Shown here in pieces: positions 33,342-42,511 of a DNA stretch of 49,058 nt. The translations under genes and the position numbers were made by a program. This stretch comes from Bacteroidales bacterium UBA7258 (GTDB taxonomy: Bacteria > Bacteroidota > Bacteroidia > Bacteroidales > UBA932), in contig DKSK01000023.1 in assembly GCA_002472565.1 (NCBI GenBank), positions 1-49,058 of the forward strand. The letters are read 5' to 3'. The notes under the pieces are model-generated. The model ran no database searches, had not been told where the DNA came from, and worked only from the letters and a program-made list of their open reading frames with translations. Every line of letters starts with the position of its first letter. Within the stretch, counting starts at the first letter, position 1.

Positions 33342-34385
33342 ATGAGTTTCCCGAAGACGATAGTTTATCCACTGGTTACCCTTTCGGTTTTGGCCGCCAC
33401 TTTCCTCCCTGCCTTGGGCACCGGAAAGACGGCAAAGGCGAAAGAGACCTTTTCGGGAAATACCACAATCGAAAAAGCAGTCAGTGAAAAGCGGTGGGCC
33501 GTCTGCGGCCTGTCTGACAATTTCATGCGTGAAGAGCCTGAGTATGAGGCGGAACTGGGCAACCAGATGCTTATGGGAACGCTAGGCAAGGTCCTGGGTT
33601 TCCAAGGTTCATGGATTCATGTCGAATCTCCTGATCCGTATCGGGCCTGGGTCGGTCCTCGCGGGCTTGTCCTCATGACCGATTCCGAGAAAGACGCCTA
33701 TCTCAGGGCGGATAAATATATCTTCACAGGCTGGTACGGCCGTATTTCGGAGGCTCCTTCAGCTAATTCAGCGGCGGTTGGAGACCTTGTCGCGGGAGAC
33801 ATCATTCTTAAAGGCAGTGGCAGGGCAAGGAAAGGTTTCCTGCCGGTTGTCACTCCCGATGGACGCAGTGGCTATGTCCCAAGAGCCGAGCTCTCTGATT
33901 TTTCGGAATGGTGCAAGAAGGAACCTTCCGCGGACAAGATCGTCTCTACGGCAATGCGCATGATGGGCGTCCCATACCTCTGGGGCGGAAACACCGTCAA
34001 AGGAGTGGACTGCAGCGGCATGACCCGTCTCGCCTATTTCCTTAACGGAGTCCTTCTGCCGAGAAACGCCAGCCAGCAGGCTCTCGTGGGACTTGATATT
34101 CCGGTAGGTAAGATCAATGATGAGGCGGATTTTTCCGCCCTTAAGCCGGGGGACCTCCTTTTCTTCGCCGGTGGGGCCAATCCGCAGAAAGTCACCCATG
34201 TCGGAATGTATATCGGCGGAGGACGATTCATCCATTCTTCCGGCATGGTGAGGATAAGTTCTCTCGACCCTGAGGCCGGTGATTATTACGGTTCCAAGTC
34301 GCTCGTCAAGGCGAGGAGGATGCTGGGAGAGGAGGCTGAAGGTGTCGTGATGGTGCGTGACAGTGAATATTACAATAACAATTAA
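33342..34385 (+). CDS. SH3b - NlpC/P60 (C40) cysteine peptidase
   Basis: About 347 residues from ATG 33342; the in-frame codon at 33285 would add an odd hydrophobic lead. N-terminal hydrophobic export signal (TIVYPLVTLSVLAATFLPALG). Two SH3-like regions follow (about 60-210, e.g. KVLGFQGSWIHVESPD, GFLPVVTPDGRSGYVPRAEL). The C40 domain is at the end: VKGVDCSGMTRLAYFLNG (Cys nucleophile) and VTHVGMYIGGGRFIHSSG (His). Such enzymes cut gamma-D-Glu-diamino-acid bonds in peptidoglycan peptides. It is an independent unit or cotranscribed with the 97-residue ORF 11 bp later. Confidence 0.93.
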   Translation: MSFPKTIVYPLVTLSVLAATFLPALGTGKTAKAKETFSGNTTIEKAVSEKRWAVCGLSDNFMREEPEYEAELGNQMLMGTLGKVLGFQGSWIHVESPDPYRAWVGPRGLVLMTDSEKDAYLRADKYIFTGWYGRISEAPSANSAAVGDLVAGDIILKGSGRARKGFLPVVTPDGRSGYVPRAELSDFSEWCKKEPSADKIVSTAMRMMGVPYLWGGNTVKGVDCSGMTRLAYFLNGVLLPRNASQQALVGLDIPVGKINDEADFSALKPGDLLFFAGGANPQKVTHVGMYIGGGRFIHSSGMVRISSLDPEAGDYYGSKSLVKARRMLGEEAEGVVMVRDSEYYNNN

Positions 34386-34396
34386 ATAAGTATAAT

Positions 34397-34690
34397 ATGA
34401 ATCTCAGAAATTTTAAGAAAGAGATCGAGTACAACATCGGTGATTTCATTGAGGATTGCGCTCTGTTCCAGACCCTGAATCCAGGCAAGGCTGAGGACAA
34501 GATTTCAGAAATCGTCGAAGATGCCGTCGACCTTTACAACGACCTCAAGGACAAGGCCAATTTCAAGGTAGATGCCGCCAAGAGAGCTTATTTCTTCAAG
34601 CTTCGCAAGGAAATGGCCGAAAAGACCGATGAGCTCTACGGCCGTCTGAGCAAGATTGTCGAGGAGAATCGCGCCGAGGCTAAGGCCTGA
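34397..34690 (+). CDS. Small helical cytoplasmic protein of unknown function
   Basis: 97 residues, no signal, strongly charged and predicted all-helical (EYNIGDFIEDCALFQTLNPG, SEIVEDAVDLYNDLKDKANF, LRKEMAEKTDELYGRLSKIV). The heptad-like spacing of Leu/Val suggests a coiled coil or helical bundle. It follows the C40 peptidase by 11 bp and is closed by a good terminator. I recognise the style from Bacteroidales genomes but know no function. Confidence 0.8.
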   Translation: MNLRNFKKEIEYNIGDFIEDCALFQTLNPGKAEDKISEIVEDAVDLYNDLKDKANFKVDAAKRAYFFKLRKEMAEKTDELYGRLSKIVEENRAEAKA

Positions 34691-34741
34691 CAAAGCGAAC
34701 CCGCAGACCATTAGCCCGCAGAGCCGTACGCACAAAGAAAC

Positions 34742-34778
34742 AGAGGGGGTGACTCAATAGTGAGCCTCCCTCTTTTTT
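34742..34778 (+). terminator. Terminator after the 97-residue gene
   Basis: Outer arms AGAGGG/CCCTCT with an inner GACTCA/TGAG pairing and then six T. Confidence 0.8.
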
Positions 34779-34855
34779 GTAGTCAGACAGAGGATAGAGT
34801 CCGTTGCTTGAGGGACTACCCAGGCTTTCCGGCTTCCTGACTCCAGGACTCTCTG

Positions 34856-34895
34856 AAAAAGAGGCTGACCTAAGTCACTTTTGGTCAGCTTCTTT
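34856..34895 (-). terminator. Hairpin terminator of galE, shared with the tRNA terminator
   Basis: AAGAGGCTGACC pairs with GGTCAGCTTCTT with one G-U. Read on the minus strand it continues CCTCTTTTTC, placing it as the galE terminator 80 bp after the stop. Its reverse complement matches 15842-15886 except for a 6-nt loop insertion and a few changes. Confidence 0.7.
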
Positions 34896-34975
34896 GAACT
34901 ATAGCTCCGTGCCTGGAGTTCTGCCAGTTGTTCCGATAGGTGTTCCGCCTGGAGTTCAGCGCGGACGTGACGGAC

Positions 34976-36013
34976 TTATTTTCTGCCTAGAGTTTTGTCG
35001 AGGTGCAGCTGCCAGTCCCAGGCGCTCTTCAGAGTCTCCTCAATCGTGCGCTCCGCCTTCCAGCCGAGTTTTTTGTTTGCGAGAGACGGGTCTGCCCAGA
35101 TGGCGGTGACATCTCCGGCGCGGCGAGGGGCGAACTTGTAGTTCAGTTTGATCCCGTTCGCCTTCTGGAAGGCAGTCACCAGCTCCATGACCGAGACCGG
35201 CTTCCCAGTACCGATGTTGAAGATCTCATACTCTTCCTCCATCTTCCCCTCAAGCATCCTTCTCACGGCATAGACATGGGCCTTCGCAAGGTCCGTGATG
35301 TCGATGTAGTCCCTCAGGCAGGTCCCGTCAGGGGTAGGGTAGTCGTTCCCATAGATGCTGAGGCACTCCCTGATTCCTGCCGCCGTCTGGGTGATGTAAG
35401 GGACGAGGTTGTTCGGCACTCCGCGAGGCAGTTCGCCGATAAGGGCGGACGGATGGGCTCCGATAGGATTGAAATAGCGCAGCGCTATGCCCTTGATTTC
35501 AGGGTAGGCCTTGACACTGTCGCGCAAGATGTCCTCGCAGATCTGCTTGGTGTTGCCGTAAGGAGAGGTGGCAGGCTTGCGCGGACTTTTTTCGGTCACC
35601 GGCGACTTGTCTGGCTCTCCGTAGACGGTCGCGGAGGAGGAGAAAAGAATGTTTTCGCAGCCATGGCGCCTTGATGTCTCGATGACGTTGATGAATGAAG
35701 TCAGATTGTTGCCGTAGTATTTGAGCGGCTCGTAGACTGATTCCCCGACGGCCTTGAACCCGGCGAAATGGATGACAGCGTCAATCTTGTAAGTCGTGAA
35801 AAGTTCTTCGACCGCCTCTGCATCGCAGAAGTCCATCTTGACCAGAGGGAGGTCTTCTCTTCCCGTAATCTTTTTTACGCCTTCGAAACAGGTCATGTCG
35901 CAATTGCTCATATTGTCGGCTACCACTACATCATAGCCAGCGCTGATGAGCTCGACAGTGACATGGCTCCCTATGAATCCGGCACCGCCGGAGACTAATA
36001 CAGTTTTTGCCAT
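34976..36013 (-). CDS. galE: UDP-glucose 4-epimerase
   Basis: 345 residues, usual length. GalE interconverts UDP-glucose and UDP-galactose with bound NAD. Rossmann motif VSGGAGFIGSHVTVELI at the N-terminus; NAD-contact DAVIHFAGFKAVGES; Ser/Tyr/Lys catalytic region ILFSSSATVYGEP and SPYGNTKQICEDIL (YxxxK). The C-terminal substrate part shows YDTPDGTCLRDYIDI-like sequence (DYPTPDGTCLRDYIDITD) and GTGKPVSVMELV. Divergent from dacB with promoters packed into 66 bp; its terminator is 80 bp downstream. Confidence 0.97.
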   Translation of the reverse strand: MAKTVLVSGGAGFIGSHVTVELISAGYDVVVADNMSNCDMTCFEGVKKITGREDLPLVKMDFCDAEAVEELFTTYKIDAVIHFAGFKAVGESVYEPLKYYGNNLTSFINVIETSRRHGCENILFSSSATVYGEPDKSPVTEKSPRKPATSPYGNTKQICEDILRDSVKAYPEIKGIALRYFNPIGAHPSALIGELPRGVPNNLVPYITQTAAGIRECLSIYGNDYPTPDGTCLRDYIDITDLAKAHVYAVRRMLEGKMEEEYEIFNIGTGKPVSVMELVTAFQKANGIKLNYKFAPRRAGDVTAIWADPSLANKKLGWKAERTIEETLKSAWDWQLHLDKTLGRK

Positions 36014-36033
36014 AGTTGTGCTTTCTTGTTGAA

Positions 36034-36041
36034 CAAAGGTA
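36034..36041 (-). promoter_or_regulatory. -7 box of galE
   Basis: TACCTTTG on the minus strand, 20 bp upstream of the galE start. Confidence 0.45.
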
Positions 36042-36053
36042 AGCTTTTCTTGT

Positions 36054-36061
36054 TAATTTTG
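36054..36061 (+). promoter_or_regulatory. -7 box of dacB
   Basis: TAATTTTG, 18 bp before ATG 36080, with TTG about 22 bp upstream. It lies 12 bp from the oppositely directed galE box. Confidence 0.45.
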
Positions 36062-36079
36062 TGGGATTAGTAATCTGAA

Positions 36080-37591
36080 ATGAAGAAAATAGTGGCGGCC
36101 GCTGTATCGCTCGGCCTATTATTTACATTACCTGCGCTGGCGCAGACGGTCCGGAACACGGACAAATTCATAAAGGAGGAGAGCGGAAGTCTCATCGGAG
36201 CCAGGATAGGAGTGAGAGCCGTAAGATATGACGGCAAAGTCATCGCGGACGTCGACGGCTCAGGAGCCCTGCTCCCTGCCTCCAATACCAAACTCATAAC
36301 GACAGGATGCGCACTTAACGCCCTCGGAAGCGATTTCGCCATGACCACGAAACTTGCGATGGGAGGCGAAGTCCGCGACTCCGTGCTTCATGGCGACCTC
36401 TACATTGTTGGAGGAGGTGACCCCACTCTTGGTTCGAAAGATTCCATAGCGCTCCGCATCCAGACTCTCTTCCGCACCTGGGCCTCCTTCCTCCGTAAGG
36501 CAGGAGTTAAAAAGATAGATGGACGGATCATCGGCGACGGCCGTTTCTTCGACGGTCCTATAGAATGTCCTACATGGGACTGGGAAGACTTGGGCACCTA
36601 TTACGGGGCGGGCGGCGGCGGACTCTGCTTCTACCGTAACCAATTCGACATAAACGTAGCCGTAGCAGGAGATTCCGTGGCCCTGAAACCGTCCTGCCCC
36701 GATCTTCCATGGCTAGACCTCCGTAACGAGGCCTCAGTCGGTCCTGCCGGGAGCGGTGACAATCTCTACCTCTTTGCGACTGACCTTTCCCCAGTAGCCT
36801 CCATGCGTGGGACCTTCGCTTCAGACCGAAAAGCCAAGACCGAAGAATGCGCCAACAAGTTCGGCGCCCTCACCCTCGCCCATGAATTCCGCACCTATCT
36901 CGAAACCGCAGGAATCCTCTCCGAAGGCTATTCCGACATTGATGCCCGCGGACGGATACGCAGTTTCCTGGAAGACTCCCGGCCTGGAGAATGCTTTTTC
37001 GGGAAGGCCCTCCCGGTAGATTCTCTCAGGGTCATCGGAAGCACTCAGTCCCCTTCCATCAAACGCATAGCCTACGTCACGAACCATAGGAGCGACAATT
37101 TCTACGCAGAGACCCTTCTTCGAACTCTCGGACGCGAGAAAAAGGGCTCCGCCTCATACGCAAGCGCCCTCGCGGCGGAAAACGAGGAGCTGGAGGCTCT
37201 CGGTCTGGACACTTCCCACGGCATCCATGTCGTGGACGGTTCCGGCCTTGCCCGCCACAACTATATCGCGCCGGAATTTTTCTGTCGTTTCCTCAGGGCC
37301 ATGATGGACTGCAAAGTCTTCGGCGACTATCTCTACACCCTCGGACAGCCTGGTAAAGGAAGTTACTCGAACCGCCTCAAGGATGCGCCTGATTCCGTCA
37401 AATCCAGAATCCGTTACAAGAGTGGCTCCATGAACGGAGTCGTCTGCTTCAGCGGCTATATCGAGCCGTCTGACGGAGAAAAAGACCACACAATCGTCTT
37501 CTCGGTGATGACCAACAATTTCACCGGCCCTTCATGGAAGGCCTACTCTTTCATTGACAAAGTAATAGCCCGTCTGGCGGGGGAAAACTGA
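36080..37591 (+). CDS. dacB: D-alanyl-D-alanine carboxypeptidase/endopeptidase (PBP4, S13)
   Basis: 503 residues. Signal peptide (KIVAAAVSLGLLFTLPALAQ). The three penicillin-binding motifs of family S13 are in order: ASNTKLITTG (SxxK, about residue 71), HRSDNFYAETLLRTLG (SxN) and RYKSGSMNGV (KSG). A large insertion domain lies between the first two, as in DacB. The enzyme trims or cleaves peptidoglycan cross-links in the periplasm. It stands alone behind its own -7 box; the radical-SAM gene follows after 46 bp. Confidence 0.95.
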   Translation: MKKIVAAAVSLGLLFTLPALAQTVRNTDKFIKEESGSLIGARIGVRAVRYDGKVIADVDGSGALLPASNTKLITTGCALNALGSDFAMTTKLAMGGEVRDSVLHGDLYIVGGGDPTLGSKDSIALRIQTLFRTWASFLRKAGVKKIDGRIIGDGRFFDGPIECPTWDWEDLGTYYGAGGGGLCFYRNQFDINVAVAGDSVALKPSCPDLPWLDLRNEASVGPAGSGDNLYLFATDLSPVASMRGTFASDRKAKTEECANKFGALTLAHEFRTYLETAGILSEGYSDIDARGRIRSFLEDSRPGECFFGKALPVDSLRVIGSTQSPSIKRIAYVTNHRSDNFYAETLLRTLGREKKGSASYASALAAENEELEALGLDTSHGIHVVDGSGLARHNYIAPEFFCRFLRAMMDCKVFGDYLYTLGQPGKGSYSNRLKDAPDSVKSRIRYKSGSMNGVVCFSGYIEPSDGEKDHTIVFSVMTNNFTGPSWKAYSFIDKVIARLAGEN

Positions 37592-37637
37592 TAAGGCGGG
37601 CTGGAAAGAGACTTGACGATCAATACGGGGAAAGCTG

Positions 37638-38663
37638 ATGGAAGGGAGATATAACAGTGCGGCCGGCTATTTTAAGCGCACCTATGGGGAGCGTCTCCAG
37701 AAACTTGTGGTCGACGCGGGCTTCACCTGCCCGAACCGAGACGGGACAAAGGGGCGCGGGGGCTGTACCTTCTGCGACAACGCCGCCTTCCATCCGGGCT
37801 ACAGCACCCCGGACAAACCGATAAGACAGCAGCTTGACGAGGGGATAGAGTTCCATCGCCTCAGATATCCTCGCGCACGACACTATCTCGCTTATTTCCA
37901 GCCTTTTACCAACACCTATGCCCCGCTGGAGCGCCTCAGGTCTCTCTATCTCGAAGCTCTCTCGCATCCTTCGGTGACGGGACTTGTCATAGGCACCCGC
38001 CCGGATTGTGTCGATGAAGAAATACTCGATTTCCTCGCGGACCTCAAGGACGGAAAGATTCTGAAAGATTGGCGGCGCCTTCTCCCGGGTCCGGACGGCT
38101 CGGGGATGGAGGTAAGCGCTCCGCTCCTCACCTTGGAATACGGGATTGAATCTTGCAACGACCAGACTCTCAGGCGCATCAACCGCTGCCATGATTTCGC
38201 CTGCGCGCGGAAGGCGGTGGCGCTTACCTCTGAAAGAGGGATTGATTGCGGGGCTCATTTTATTCTCGGCCTTCCGGGGGAGACACTCAAGATGCTCCTC
38301 TCTGAGTGCGATAAGATTTCAGCCCTGCCTCTGCGCACGGTCAAATTCCACCAGCTCCAACTTGTCAAGGGAACGAGGATGGAAAGAGAGTTCGCCGAAA
38401 AACCCGCAGATTTCCTCCGGCTCGGTCTCGAGGACTATCTCGACTTGATTACAGACATGCTGGAGCGCCTCCGCCCGAGCCTCTGTATCGAAAGAATCGC
38501 GGGTGAAGTCCCGCCACGTTTTCTCGGGGAGACCCAGTGGGGGCTTCTCCGCAATGTGGATCTGATACGCCGTCTCGAGGCCCGGCTGGAAGAGAGAGAC
38601 ACCTTCCAGGGCCGCCTTTACAGGCCCCTGCCTGAATTGTCCGGCCCCGAAAGCCCTGCCTGA
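37638..38663 (+). CDS. TIGR01212/YhcC-type radical SAM protein
   Basis: 341 residues. The iron-sulfur cluster motif is FTCPNRDGTKGRGGCTFC (three Cys in the long-spaced TIGR01212 pattern). Further family blocks are YLAYFQPFTNTYAPL, GLVIGTRPDCVDEEILDFL, LEYGIESCNDQTLRRINR and GAHFILGLPGE. Radical SAM enzymes use SAM and a 4Fe-4S cluster to start radical chemistry; for YhcC-type proteins the substrate is not established. It seems independent of guaB, which has its own -7 box. Confidence 0.92.
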   Translation: MEGRYNSAAGYFKRTYGERLQKLVVDAGFTCPNRDGTKGRGGCTFCDNAAFHPGYSTPDKPIRQQLDEGIEFHRLRYPRARHYLAYFQPFTNTYAPLERLRSLYLEALSHPSVTGLVIGTRPDCVDEEILDFLADLKDGKILKDWRRLLPGPDGSGMEVSAPLLTLEYGIESCNDQTLRRINRCHDFACARKAVALTSERGIDCGAHFILGLPGETLKMLLSECDKISALPLRTVKFHQLQLVKGTRMEREFAEKPADFLRLGLEDYLDLITDMLERLRPSLCIERIAGEVPPRFLGETQWGLLRNVDLIRRLEARLEERDTFQGRLYRPLPELSGPESPA

Positions 38664-38744
38664 ATTCCTGGATTATCCTGTCCGGAGGAGGAGAAATACT
38701 TGCTTCTTGACTCTTCAGAGGGAAAAGATTAACGGAATATTTTG

Positions 38745-38752
38745 TATATTTG
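38745..38752 (+). promoter_or_regulatory. -7 box of guaB
   Basis: TATATTTG, 20 bp before ATG 38773. It lies inside the upstream extension of the open frame and so supports the shorter guaB start. Confidence 0.5.
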
Positions 38753-38772
38753 CCAAATTTAAGTACCGTCCT

Positions 38773-40245
38773 ATGAAATTAGTAACCTCAGAGATTCCTG
38801 AAGGCCTGACCTTCGATGACGTGCTCCTCGTACCGGCGCACTCAGATGTTCTTCCGAGAGACGTGGACGTCTCCACTATGTTCACGCGCGATATTCCTCT
38901 CCATGTCCCTATTGTCTCTTCCGCCATGGATACGGTGACCGAGTCTGCTCTCGCAATCGCAATGGCAAGAGCCGGCGGCATAGGAGTGATCCACAAGAAC
39001 ATGACCATTGAAAGGCAGTGCGAACAGGTGAGAGAGGTCAAGAGGGCGGAGAACGGGATGATCTACGACCCGATCACCATCGGACCGGACCAGACAGTGG
39101 GCGACGCCCTCAAACTGATGGCCAGGAACCATATCGGAGGCATACCTGTCGTTGACTCAAACCGTTTCCTCATAGGAATTGTCACCAACCGCGACCTCCG
39201 TTTCCAGACGAACATGAAGCAGAAGATCTCCGAAGTAATGACCAAGGAGAACCTCGTTACGGCCAAGAAGGGAACCACGCTCCAGGAGGCCCAGCAGATC
39301 CTGATGCGCTACAAGGTTGAGAAACTGCCTGTGGTTGACGCTGAAGGCCGTCTTGAAGGCCTCATCACCTATAAGGACCTCATGAAGATAAAGGACAATC
39401 CGATCGCCTCGAAGGACAGCAAGGGCCGTCTTCTGGTCGCCGCGGCAGTCGGAGTCAAGAAGGACACGAACGAAAGGATTGAAAGGCTTGTCGCCGCAGG
39501 AGCCGATGCAGTCGTAATTGATTCTGCTCATGGCCATAGCGAAGGCGTGCTGAGGGTCATAGCCGATGCATGTAAGTCTTTCAGCCATAAGGATATACAG
39601 ATAGTCGCCGGGAACGTGGCTACGGCGGAAGGCGCCAAGGCCCTCGCGGACGCGGGAGTTGACGCCGTAAAGGTCGGAATCGGACCTGGCTCAATCTGCA
39701 CCACCAGGATCATCGCAGGAATCGGAATGCCTCAGCTCACTGCTGTCCTCCTTGCTTCTGACGCCCTCAAGGGCACCGGAGTCCCTGTAATCGCAGACGG
39801 AGGAATCCGCTATTCCGGCGACATCACCAAGGCCATCGCGGCCGGGGCCAGCACCATCATGGCAGGCTCCCTCTTCGCAGGCACCGAGGAGTCCCCGGGG
39901 GAGACCATCATTCTCAACGGACGTAAATTCAAGGCATACAGGGGCATGGGTTCTCTCGAAGCCATGGAGGCCGGGTCCAGCGACCGCTACTTCCAGGAGA
40001 ATGTCAGCGATGTCGGGAAGCTCGTTCCGGAAGGCATCGTAGCCCAGGTTCCGTTCAAAGGTTCGGTTTCCGAGGTCGTGTATCAGCTCGTCGGCGGACT
40101 CCGCTCCGGCATGGGCTACTGCGGGGCCAGGACGATCAAAGATCTGCGCAAAGCCCAGTTCGTCCGTATCACCAATGCCGGCTACCTTGAGAGCCATCCG
40201 CACGACGTCACCATAACCAAGGAAGCCCCGAATTATTCCAGGTAG
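38773..40245 (+). CDS. guaB: IMP dehydrogenase
   Basis: 490 residues from ATG 38773. GuaB converts IMP to XMP with NAD, the committing step of GMP synthesis. The N-terminus is EGLTFDDVLLVPAHSDVLP. Two CBS domains interrupt the barrel at about 95-215 (IGGIPVVDSNRFLIGIVTNR; VEKLPVVDAEGRLEGLITYK). The catalytic Cys loop is GIGPGSICTTRIIAGIG; phosphate binding is ADGGIRYSGDITKAIAAGA; the flap region is AYRGMGSLEAMEAGSSDRY. First gene of a run with two SurA-like genes and the OstA-like gene. Confidence 0.98.
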   Translation: MKLVTSEIPEGLTFDDVLLVPAHSDVLPRDVDVSTMFTRDIPLHVPIVSSAMDTVTESALAIAMARAGGIGVIHKNMTIERQCEQVREVKRAENGMIYDPITIGPDQTVGDALKLMARNHIGGIPVVDSNRFLIGIVTNRDLRFQTNMKQKISEVMTKENLVTAKKGTTLQEAQQILMRYKVEKLPVVDAEGRLEGLITYKDLMKIKDNPIASKDSKGRLLVAAAVGVKKDTNERIERLVAAGADAVVIDSAHGHSEGVLRVIADACKSFSHKDIQIVAGNVATAEGAKALADAGVDAVKVGIGPGSICTTRIIAGIGMPQLTAVLLASDALKGTGVPVIADGGIRYSGDITKAIAAGASTIMAGSLFAGTEESPGETIILNGRKFKAYRGMGSLEAMEAGSSDRYFQENVSDVGKLVPEGIVAQVPFKGSVSEVVYQLVGGLRSGMGYCGARTIKDLRKAQFVRITNAGYLESHPHDVTITKEAPNYSR

Positions 40246-41130
40246 TTGAGGTTCAAGAGATTAATATCGGCCGTTCTGACGGTCTTTCCGGTCTTGCTGG
40301 TCGGCTCCTGCAAGACCATATCTTCTTTTGTCCATGAGGGCAGGGCAGTAGCGAGGGTCGGAAGGCACAAGCTCTACAGCCCGGAACTGGACGCCTACAT
40401 CCCGAACGGAATTCCTCCCGAGGACAGCGTCAAGATGGCCAGACAATACATCGAGACCTGGGCTTCGGACATGCTCTTCATGGATCTGGCCCAGGAAGAG
40501 CTGAGTAAGTCCGACCTGGATGTGTCCAAGGAACTGGAGGACTACAAGAGGTCTCTGATCAAATACAGGTTCGAGCAGAACTATGTCAACAAAATGCTCG
40601 ATACGACGATCACCTCCAAGGAAATCCAGAACTACTATGAAAGCCATCAGGACAATTTCAGACTGCAGAGGCCTATAGCCAAGGCTACTTTCATGACGAT
40701 ACCCCAGGGCTCGCCCAATCTCGACGCTATAAGGAAGAAGATTTCCTCGGACAAGGACGAAGATCTCTTACTCGTGGACAGTCTCGCCTTCGCCTCCGCC
40801 ATAAGGACGACGAATTACGGAGGCAAATGGGTCGACGTCACAGCCATCGCCCGAGATTTCGGGACGGATTGGGAAACGGTCAAGGCTCACAGCAAGGAAG
40901 GGGTCGTGGAGATGAATGACGATAATGGCAATGTGCTCATAGCCTACATCTCTTCCATGATGCCGGCAGGGGAGACTGCCCCAATCGAATTCTGCTCCGA
41001 CCAGATCCGCGACATAATCCTCAGCAACAGAAAGCATGAACTTGTCACCGGTTTGGAACAAGACTTGTTGGATAAAGCGAGGACTAAAGGCAAATTTGAG
41101 ACATACGATAAAGATGAACAAGATACTTGA
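40246..41130 (+). CDS. SurA-like lipoprotein (foldase N-domain type), TTG start
   Basis: 294 residues. The only sensible start is TTG 40246, immediately after the guaB stop, because the next in-frame Met is far inside. Signal with lipobox VLLVGSC-K. The body resembles the N-terminal chaperone part of SurA/PrsA-type proteins (TSKEIQNYYESHQDNFRLQR, FEQNYVNKMLDTTI) without a clear parvulin catalytic core. It is probably a periplasmic chaperone for outer-membrane proteins (inference). It overlaps the next SurA-type gene by 17 bp. Confidence 0.82.
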   Translation: MRFKRLISAVLTVFPVLLVGSCKTISSFVHEGRAVARVGRHKLYSPELDAYIPNGIPPEDSVKMARQYIETWASDMLFMDLAQEELSKSDLDVSKELEDYKRSLIKYRFEQNYVNKMLDTTITSKEIQNYYESHQDNFRLQRPIAKATFMTIPQGSPNLDAIRKKISSDKDEDLLLVDSLAFASAIRTTNYGGKWVDVTAIARDFGTDWETVKAHSKEGVVEMNDDNGNVLIAYISSMMPAGETAPIEFCSDQIRDIILSNRKHELVTGLEQDLLDKARTKGKFETYDKDEQDT

Positions 41131-42505
41131 GACCGCTCTCGCCGCGGCGGCCATGCTTCTTCCGCTTTCCGGCCAGGCGCAGACTTACCCGGCCGGGCTC
41201 ATTGACAAGACCATAGCCGTGGTCGGCAATGAGAAGATCAGCATCAGCAACATTGAGGATGAGATTCAGTACCTCAGGGCCAACGGACAATATTCCGACA
41301 AGAACATGCGCTGCAATCTTCTGGAGAGCATGCTCGAGTCGAAACTTTTCCTCATGCAGGCCAGAATTGACTCTCTTTCCGTGAACCAGGATATGGTCGA
41401 TGCTCAGCTCAACCAGAGAATCGACAACGTGCGCACCGCCCTCGGCGGAGACGACGGCGTCGAGTCTTACTTCGGCAAGTCCCTCTACAAGTTGCGCCAA
41501 GATTGGAAGACGACCCTGGAAGACCAGAGCCTCACCCAGGAGGAGCAGAGGAATGTGGCCGGAAGCATCCCGGAAATCACTCCGTATGATGTCAGGCAGT
41601 ATCTCGCCGAGACCGACTCGGCCGACCTCCCGATTGTCCCTATCCGCTACCAACTGAGTCAGATCTGCATCTATCCGGACCGTGAAGCGGCCAACCTCGC
41701 AGTCAAGGACAAACTTCTGGCCCTCCGTGAAAGAATCATCAACGGCGAGAAATTTTCCACCCTTGCCCGCATCTATTCCGAGGACCCTGGCTCCGCGCGC
41801 CGTGGAGGAGAACTCGGCATGGCCTCGAAGTCAACCTTCTGGCCGGCCTTCTCCGACGTCGCCATGTCCCTGAAACCTGGCGTCGTATCTCAGATAGTCG
41901 AGACCCCTGACGGCTTCCACCTCATCGAGGTCATCGAAAAGAAAGGCGATATGTTCAATGCAAGGCACATCCTCATGAAGCCTCAGTACACCGATGCCGA
42001 CCGCCAGAAGGCCTTCAAGACCCTCGACAGCCTCCGCACCGAGATTCTCAACAAGGCCGTGACCTTCGAACTCGCCGCGAAATTCTATTCCCAGGACGAA
42101 GCCTCGAGAACAAACGGAGGCCAGATGGCCGACCCTGCCACTGGTTCTTCCTATTTTGAGATCGACCAGCTCAAGGCTCAGGACTATGCGGCGCTCAAGG
42201 ACCTCAAAGAGGGGGAGATCTCCATGCCTTACGAGTCGCTTGACAATGAGGGCCGCAACGGCAATACAGTCTACAAGATCATCCGTCTGGACAAGATTAT
42301 CCCGGCCCATACTGCATCCTTCGAACATGATTACTCCGAGCTTCTCGATGAGACTCGCAACAAGCTTGCAACCAAGGCTATAGACAAGTTCCTCAACGAA
42401 AAGATCTCTGCTACCAAGATTTACATCGACCCTATTTTCAAGGACTGCCCTTTCTCTAGGGAGGCTTGGAAGAAGGTTGCCGAGGAATCAGCCAAAGAAC
42501 AATAG
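41114..42505 (+). CDS. SurA-type peptidyl-prolyl isomerase/chaperone
   Basis: About 463 residues from ATG 41114; an in-frame ATG at 41036 lies inside the upstream gene. Signal peptide (KILETALAAAAMLLPLSGQAQ). The SurA N-domain follows (DKTIAVVGNEKISISNIEDE, LLESMLESKLFLMQ). Two parvulin domains are visible: about 175-280 (KFSTLARIYSEDPGSARRGG, VSQIVETPDGFHLIEVIEKK) and about 285-400 (ARHILMKPQY...GGQMADP, KEGEISMPYESL). It would fold outer-membrane beta-barrels in the periplasm. It sits directly before the OstA-like gene, consistent with outer-membrane biogenesis. Confidence 0.92.
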   Translation: MNKILETALAAAAMLLPLSGQAQTYPAGLIDKTIAVVGNEKISISNIEDEIQYLRANGQYSDKNMRCNLLESMLESKLFLMQARIDSLSVNQDMVDAQLNQRIDNVRTALGGDDGVESYFGKSLYKLRQDWKTTLEDQSLTQEEQRNVAGSIPEITPYDVRQYLAETDSADLPIVPIRYQLSQICIYPDREAANLAVKDKLLALRERIINGEKFSTLARIYSEDPGSARRGGELGMASKSTFWPAFSDVAMSLKPGVVSQIVETPDGFHLIEVIEKKGDMFNARHILMKPQYTDADRQKAFKTLDSLRTEILNKAVTFELAAKFYSQDEASRTNGGQMADPATGSSYFEIDQLKAQDYAALKDLKEGEISMPYESLDNEGRNGNTVYKIIRLDKIIPAHTASFEHDYSELLDETRNKLATKAIDKFLNEKISATKIYIDPIFKDCPFSREAWKKVAEESAKEQ

Positions 42506-42511
42506 CGGTAG

